A stretch of 22,492 bases of DNA from Botryllus schlosseri (Eukaryota; Chordata; Ascidiacea; Stolidobranchia; Styelidae): NCBI GenBank assembly GCA_000444245.1, contig ATSW01016215.1, forward strand, positions 1-22,492. The letters are read 5' to 3'. Position numbers and translations under genes: made by a program. Below, piece by piece: positions 12,501-21,500 of this stretch; position 1 is the first letter of the stretch; every line of letters starts with the position of its first letter. Under the pieces are notes generated by a model that was not told where the DNA came from, ran no database searches, and saw only the letters and a list, made by a program, of their open reading frames with translations.

Positions 12501-15500
12501 CAAAAAATATATTTTCCATCAGATTTCACTGGCTACCTGATAAAATTGTTAGGTTGGTTAAAAAAACGTTGCACACCAACTTTGACTCCATTCCAACCAG
12601 TAGAAGCGAGATTCTTGTAGTAGAATGCATTGAAAAAAAAAATCAAAATTATCCTGTCAACCCCATAAAATTGTTAGGCTGTCAGTAAAGATGATCCACA
12701 ACAAATTTGGCTCAATTCCAACTACTAAAAGCAATGTTATTGCAGTAGAAAAATTTGGATTTGAATAAAATAGCATTTACGGTGACTAACTCTTTAATTA
12801 TTTATTATAAAATTATGGAATTATAATTTTTTGTACTGCAATAACTTCGCTTCTAGTGGTTGGAATTGAGCCAAATTTGGTATGCATCATCTCTAGTGAC
12901 AGCCTAACAATTTTATGGGGTCGATAGAAAAATTTTGAAATTTTATTTTTCAATAATAATTCAAAACTTTCTACTGCAAGAATCTCGTCTCTACTGGTTG
13001 GAATTGGGCCAAAGTTGGTGTGCAGCGTTTTTTCAACCAACCTGACAATTTTATCAAGTAGCCAGCGATATATGAAGGAAAAGTTTTATTTTGAACAGCC
13101 CTACTGCACAGCGACCATCAGGCCAGTACTAAAATATTCTAAAAGTCTGTATCAATATATTGATCAGTCAAAATTAATAATATAAATTACCCGATCGATG
13201 ACGCTGACGCGGTGGCCGACGGAAGGGGCATTCCAAGCAAATGGAACTTTGCCGCGTGTCGTATCTCAATATGCGAGAGAGCGATGTTGCCCTCGGGGAG
13301 CACATTGAAAGCGTCACGGGCAGCATTCTGACAACAGAGTTAATACTAATATAATAACATAGCAATTTGTAGAGCTTCGTATATAGCAATGTATCATCCC
13401 TACACTGGGGGGGGGGCTGTATACAGGAGTGCATAGTTGTGAGGAAGAACTGAGCACTACCGCAATCGGAATACAGGTGGATATAAAACAGTTTTGATTT
13501 TACGCTTGAAAACATCAATTCAAACAATAATTGATTCACTATACTCAAAATATATAATTTTCTTGATAGTCCCACAGTAAATCATACTAACACAAGACCA
13601 ATGAAGTCTTAGGACAAAGGGTAATAGAGTTTTACAACTTGGCTTGCAAAAAATTGAGTACTAGGCTTGAGTCAAGTCGAGTGTCACAACAGTACGAATG
13701 ATGCGGGCAGTGCAGATATGTACCTTTTATGCGACCACAAAGAATAAAGTTTTTCGGTGATAATTCTTGCATCATCCCCCGATCAAGGATGAATTATCAG
13801 ATAAAAACTCAACTAAACCAGCTTCTACTAGTTGGAATTGAGTCAAATTTGTGGGGTAGTCAGAAAAATTTGAAAAAATAACTTTAAGAACTCCACGATT
13901 ACCGGTTCGAATGAATTCAAATTTGATGTGCATCGTTNTNTNAGCAACCTAACGATTCAATCACCTAGTCAGCAAGATTTACGAAAAAAAGGATTGAAAG
14001 TTTTAACATAGGAAAATAGTATCGAAACTATAATTCTCGTTGATAAATTAACTCTTATTGGCTATAGGAGCATATAATTACAATACTCGATTCAGATTAG
14101 AGTGCTCCAATCATTGTGCCCACTTTAGTCACCACATCAACATCTCTGAATAAACACGATAGCTCTAAAATACCTGAAACAGACTCCAATCGTACGGCGT
14201 GACCGTGCATTTTCCCTTATACCCAATCAGATATAAGACATGCAGGATTTCGTTGACGTGCAATCCGTTCCTTGATACAGAGATAATACGCAACGCATCC
14301 GCCACCCAGCCAGAGTTGAAATTGCGACAACTGCCAGGTTGACCGTTGGAATTCTTTCTCCAACTAAACCGCAGTGTCCATAGCGTGAAAGTGGTTTTCC
14401 AAAAATCTCTGCAACACAATTTTTTAATCATTCGCTATTTAGAACTTGAAGAGGCGCTTGACGGCAGACTTGGGCATCTAGATAATATTAGTTGTCTGAT
14501 AAGACTGATTAGAGAGAGATGCCGGAGAACTAATTCTAATCTAGTTCGTGAAATATTTTTATGCTGTAATTTTCATTCTAATTTAATTTCTGCTTTTCCT
14601 GAAAATGCTACAGGAGAANAGTATGCTGCGAAACAAGTCAAGGTTGCTGTACAGACGTTTGCTATATGAAAAGGAATTCGGAATTCGGAATATAATTCAA
14701 TTTTCAAATTTTCGCAAATACGGTTATTCTAATCAATTAGCAAAAGCTGTAAATTTTCTAATTGTGCAGCTTTGTTTGCTCTGTTTGGAGGTACTGAACT
14801 ACAATATACAATCGAATAATATATTCCGATTAAAATAAGCTTAAATATCTTTGGCTGATACTTGTAAATTGATCCTAAGCCATCTGTTTGCCTGATGATT
14901 TGAAATTTCAAGACAAAGATGTCATACTTGGTGATACGATTGTTGATATACAATGTTCTTTTGAATTCTCTACTAGTTGCTGACGATTACCACTGACATT
15001 TGGGTTCATTCAATATCAATAAAGGACTGCTGATTACTTTGACCACCTCAGCCCATGCATTTGTTCAGCTGTTTGTATAACACAGAGCTTATAATGAAAT
15101 AGTATATTAATCTTGAAATTACTTTGAATATTTTCGGCTGACACTCGTCAGGGGTAATGGTCAGTAACTAGTAGAGAATTGGAAAGAACATTGTATACCA
15201 ACAATCCTATCATCAAATATGACATCACCGGAATGAAAATTCAAATACCGTAATTTTCCGATTATAGTGCGCCCCCATGTATAATACGCACCCTGCATTC
15301 GCAGTACATGAATAGTTGTGGTTTAGTACACGATGTTGTTCTGTTTTGCGATGTTACTGTCGAACAATCATGACATAACCATCGGCCGCTAATCATAATA
15401 CATTTAACGGCATTGCCTCTAAACGAGAATAGATAGTAGCCAAAGCCTGCGAGGCTGGCGACGCGATAGTTCAGGCTAGCGACACACGTCTTGCGCACGA

Positions 15501-18500
15501 GGCCTATTACAATTACAGATGCGATTGCTCAGGATAACGGTTAAGTCGGGCGCACCAGTCCTGTTGGAGATGCGACTGATTACGCAAGCGATTATATCTT
15601 GCACACATGGCCTCTTGTGTATGCGATTGTTAAAACCTGCCTTTGACGCGATGAATCAGCAAGGGTTGCCGCGCACGCTTGTAGCAATCAGCGACCTAAT
15701 TTCGCTTTCGCTCGCGTACAAACAGCAAACTAACTCAGCAAGAGATCGCGTGCTGTGCCATCGACTCTAGTTTGGCAGCGCGTTATACTCTATAATACGA
15801 AGTACGGGGCGCGATGGCTAGAGGCGATGCGCGATTGGAAACAAACACGAAGAAAGGTGTGATTTCAAGTTTTTGATCGAGGGAGATTTTTTTTCAAGGC
15901 TTGCTGTACCCATGTATAATACGCACCCCCCTATTTTAGGGCAAAAAATCGATAAAATGTTGCGCATTATACATGGTAAATTACGGTAATCAAGACAAAT
16001 ACAAATACATGTGAGATGCACAGATCACAAGATCACCTGAACGTCCTCAATTCCGTGCAATTCTCGATGACTTTATTCACTTCTCGTTCACTCACGCACG
16101 ACGATATCAATCCAGACAGCGTGACAAGAAAAAGAGGTTTTTCACTCAGACGATTTACCGTCAATTTTTCAGAATTTGTGGTACCGATCGAGGCCTCTGG
16201 AAAAGAAAAACACAATCAAATTGAAATAGAAATGCTTGAACTAGTTTTGAAGATCTTGGAAATTGCGACTTTTACTTGTAATCAAATAGAAATTTAGCAA
16301 CGACAGCTTTGACTGCCTCTGCTCTTTATTCATTGCGAGTCTGATGACTCACTTTTCATAGATGAATGAAAGAAGAGCTTCTTGGAGGTACGGAACTTCA
16401 ATATAAAATTGAATAGTATATTCATATTGAAATAAACCCAAATATTTTCGGCTGACACTCGTCAGGGGTAATCGTCGGCAACTAGTAGAGAAATGGAAAG
16501 AACATTGTACGTCAACAATCGTATCACAAGTGAAAGATTCAGACATACGGACTGCACAAATAAAAAAACACCGATCTAAAAGCAATGCATATGCAATATC
16601 AACATACATATAACAATATCCCTGTTTTACACAACAAAATACTACACAAATGAAGACATATTTGCTTCTATCAATCTCACTCAACACACGGTATCAACGG
16701 TAGACATCTCGCGAATCATGCGATGGAAACAGACTAAGACAACTACATAATTATAGTGTCCTAATTAAACTAATTACAGATAAAATCCGGCAGCCTAACT
16801 CTAATCTAATTTGTGAATTTGTGATTTTTTTGGTGACTTGACTTGCCTCGAGTTATTTTTTAAATTGCGTAAAATGACTCGATTNGAGTCATTGTACATG
16901 ACTGGAACCCAGTCTTATGACTCGAGACTAGGACGGCCAATACAGAGATTTCATTGTTCATGAATTCTGATTTGACATGAACTGAGCTTGACTTTTGTTG
17001 GATTTCCTTCTAATTGCGAATCGAATTCAATGTCCGAGGTTTTGCTAATTCATTAATTCTGATTCTAATCTGATATGGAAAAAATAAAAAATATGTAGCT
17101 GACCAATTCCGCATGAAACAGTGCGATTAAATGAAAAATACTTACGCCGATGAGGCATTGCGTCTTTTACGATGGCTATCTGATCGTATTTTGACGGGGC
17201 AGGCATCGAGATCAGTTGAACATCTTGTCTTGAAGACAGCACTTTAAATGATAAATCTGAACGCCGAGTACTGAACACAACGCGGCAGGAGTCCGGTAAA
17301 GTATCCGGCAACCAGTCCAGTTCTGTAGAGGTAGTGCTTGGTGTTATAAACTCAGAGTAAAAAAAGTTAACAAATCTAATATATATCACTATAGTATTTT
17401 AATTAACATTAGGCTACATCAGNGGTTCTCAACCTTTTTTCCTCCAGCGCCCCCTTTCAAAAATTATCGTGCTCCAGCCCCCCCCCAAATATTGTAAGGA
17501 CTGTAATAAAGACAATGGGGCGGGCAGTAACAGCACTTCGGCAGCCCCCCTAAAAACGACTGTCTTGCGCACTGCGCACCCATAGCGTGATTAGCCAAAC
17601 ATATTTTATGTACAATGGTCTCTCACTCTCAAATGTGATGCCTCCTTCTTCAATTTCCACACGCTGTGCGCTGCAGGATATAATACCTAGTTCGTAACAT
17701 CTTGTTGAAAATAACCCTAGCAAGCGTGATGGCATTGTTTTAACGGGGAATTGGCGATCTAAAGGTACGCGTAATTCATTTTACACGAATTATAATAACC
17801 TACCACATGTATGAAAACATATGTAACAAACATCGTCGCGGAGCGCGACCAAAAATTTCGGGATCTGACATGTTTTGTGGAATGTTAATTCGCTCTGAAT
17901 ACTCATTAAGGATAGGTCCTACTACTACATCATCTACTGCGAAGCTATTTTTCTTCAGCGCCCCTATACGCCCCCCTGATCCCAGCGCCCCCTCAGCGTT
18001 TCCGCCCCCTTCAAAATCACCAGCGCCCCTTGGGGGGCGCTGGAGGCAAGGTTAAGAATCACTGGGCTACATCTTAGTAAATAGAGAGGAGCTAGAGCAA
18101 AGGTTCTCAATCTGTTGACCATTTACCCCTGGGAAGCCACGAGCCTTTTTCAGGGGGACCTTGAATAAATATAATAAAGATCGTCTGTAAGTCGAGTGCA
18201 TTAAAATAAAAGAAATGAATTGAAATTCAAGCAGCAAGAGGAAGAGACCGCAACCAGATTGATCTGCGATAGAGTTGGCGAAATTGTTATGCGATTGCTC
18301 GTAACCACTTCTGAAAACAAATCAGCGCAGTCTCTTGGATATTCATTGTGACATACGGTCGGCTATTTTCACCACCAAACCAGCAATTAAGACATTGTCA
18401 GATCAAAAACAAGCTCAACCATCACATCAACTGAAGATGTATTAACTAATTAATGTGCTATCGTGTTTATTGTGTGTTGAATTTAGATTATTTTATTGTT

Positions 18501-21500
18501 CTAAATACCGGCTACTGTATAAATCCGTTCAATAAAGTGATGCTTGTTAATTTTGAAAAAATCGGGCCATCGTCGGATTTTCAAGATTTTAAAACGCTGG
18601 GAACCCCGGTGCCAGAGCATAGTTGCAAAATTTTGTGATCACCTTCAACTGCTTGGAAGTTATTAGAGGATTCATATCATCTGACCAATCTTACGATATT
18701 GACCCAACTTTGACTGAGATTTCCAACATATGACGAGAATCTCACTTTTAATAAGGCTAATGTCCTGTTCCATACTAGGCTTCAAATCGTTGACACTGTC
18801 CAGTACTAAAACGCAAGGCGCCAGCCCGAGACAGTTTCGGAACACGGAGGATAGAGTCGAGAATGATGATGTGTCTTGCAGCAATTCGGCCTGCGTCATC
18901 CTAAGAAAGTAAAACGTGATTTCAATTTTACGGGCACTCACGGTAGCAGAAGTCCCTACTGCAGAACACTATACCACGAAATTTTACAACATGGTAACAA
19001 GTTGACTAAAATCGATGAACCAAAAATGGTTTTCCGGCAATGAGTAAATGATGAAACTCTTGCAGGCACTGAACTTCAATATTCAATTCAATAATATATT
19101 CACGTTGAAATAAAGCCGGATATTTTCGGCTGACTCTCTTCAGGGATAATTGTCAGCAACTAATAGTGAACGGGAAAGGGCATTGTGTGTCACCAAATAT
19201 GACGTTACCTGCATGAAAATTTGAATAACGAAATCGAATAGATGGCTTGAGCTCAACGTAGTATATTGGACATTTCAATTTGAGTATATTATACAATTGT
19301 ATATCAAGCCACTTGCCTAACATGAATTAAGCTATTTGGTGAATAATTGTTTTATATCTAATTGAGTCTCTTACTTCCTTTTAAAAACAAGTTCTCGAAT
19401 CACTTTGACGCATCTCCTCATAATGAAGCCGATGTCCCTGCTTTCTTGAGTTGTCCCAATAAATTCCGACAATATCTGCAAAATGTTACATTTCACGTAT
19501 CACTTCAGGGTTTACAGCTAAAATTTGATAATGAGAGAAGTTGACATCGAATTGATTCTATCGCCACAAATCAGTGAATGCGTATTTTCTACACACGCCC
19601 AAATTTTGTATTATTTCCGTGTATAAGCAGTGATGTCCATCTAGTAATGCATAAGCATGTGCTTCATTATATCATTGATATTTTTCATTCAAGTACCGTA
19701 GCTTAAGAGTTATTGAACATCGTCAAACAATAATATCAGATAATTAGTCAACGTGTAGGCCTATACAGATCGGTGTTCGCATTTCACAGCTTAAGCGGGG
19801 AACATAGGCCTATATAGCGTTATCATTCTTCATCCACTGAAAATGATGATAAATAAACACAGCCGGTGAAAGGACTGTCCTCAAATATATAGCAATTAAA
19901 TCTCTGTACAACAGGGTTAGTATTTGCAAAAATACAAAATAAATAGTCATCTCAAGCGACTTTCATTACTATTGATAGGCCGTGCAATGCAAACATACCG
20001 TTACAATTAAAAGATGAAAGCTACCGTTGACAATATTGTATGTACTGAGACAGGGACGGACTACTGACAACATACGACCTGCGGCCCCAGTCTGCCGAGA
20101 TTCCCCACTACCCTACTTGCTTCAACATCAAATTTTATTGACTGTATGTTATTATATACGAGAGTGGAGACTACACGTAAGTTCGTCGAAGCGAGAAGAA
20201 TTGCATTATCGGAATTTATCATGTACTCAACCCTAATGAATTGATATTTTGGTAAATTTGGGGTACCGGGCTTATCGAACGCCTTGAAATCTTAATCCAG
20301 GATTGCGCCGTGTGTTGATTGATCAAAGAGAAGCAGACATGGCGACGCCCCTATGACAATGCTGTTCTCAAATCCACATTGTCGTCGTCATTATCGGCGA
20401 GAAATGGCTTTGAAGTGGCATTGCTGTCGTTAAAATACGGTCATTAAATACGACTTATTCCATGTATATGTGGATAAATGGGCGAATCCGGCCCACCAAG
20501 TACCGTAATCTTCCGAATATAGTGCTCCCCAATGTATAATACGCACCCTTAAAATGGCGTGTAAATTTTGGGAAAAAGCCTGTACCCATGTATAGTACGC
20601 ACCCTGCATTCGCAGAACATGAATAGTTGCGTTTTAGTATACGATGTCATTCTGTTTTGCGATGTCACTGTTCAACAATCATGACATAACCATCGCTAAT
20701 CATAATACAATCAACGGCATTGTCTCTAAACGATAGTAGATAGCAGCCAAAGCCTGTGACGCGATAGTTCAGGCTAGCGACACGACATCTTGCGCACAAG
20801 GCCTATTACAGATGCGATTGCTCAGCCCAACCGTTATGTCGTGCGCACCAGGACTGTTAATTGGCAACACGCTTCTCCCTAATTGGTAGCGTGTTACACT
20901 GATAATACGAATTACTGGGCGCGATGGCTGAAAGTGATACGCTATTGGAAACAAACATGAAGAAAGGTGTGATTTCAACTTTTTATCGAGGGATATTTTT
21001 TTCAAGGCTTGTTGTTCCCATGTATAATCCGCATCCCCTATTTTAGGGCAAAAAATCGGTAAAATTCTGCGCATTATACATGGAAAATTACGGTACTTAA
21101 TTTTCCTATATCCGGCCCGCCGACTAGAGATGTTGCCCGCCCCTTTACTACGACCAGTTAAACTGGGCACAATGATCCTAGTACTGAAATTATAGTCTCA
21201 TTGCCACTAAGAGTTGATTTATCAACGACATCGTAATGATTGATACTCGAATGATACTTGACTCTATGCTTAAGACTCGAATCAGCATCGAATCAGCATC
21301 AATCCATTTTTCCAGACCTACTAATGGTAATTCACTCTTATTGGTAAAAACTGACTAGTACCGGAATTCAATAAGGGACTCACCAACGTATCGGATTCCT
21401 TGAACTGTTGCAACCATCGGGCTATCAATGATGTTTTGCCACTACCCGCATCTCCCACTAGCACCAATATTTTCTTTCCTGGACTAGAAGTTTGATTCTG

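Noticed and set aside
12813-13040. Minus-strand open frame of 75 codons
   Set aside because: Sits in the arm of the palindromic MITE; the matching arm gives a similar frame on the other strand.
13937-13942. Scattered N bases as polymorphic structure
   Set aside because: Single Ns here and at 14619, 16885 and 17423 fall in or near repeats and are most simply explained by ambiguous read consensus.
15519-15770. Plus-strand open frame inside the TACCGTAAT MITE as a transposase remnant
   Set aside because: No DDE or helix-turn-helix pattern, and most of it is missing from the second copy.
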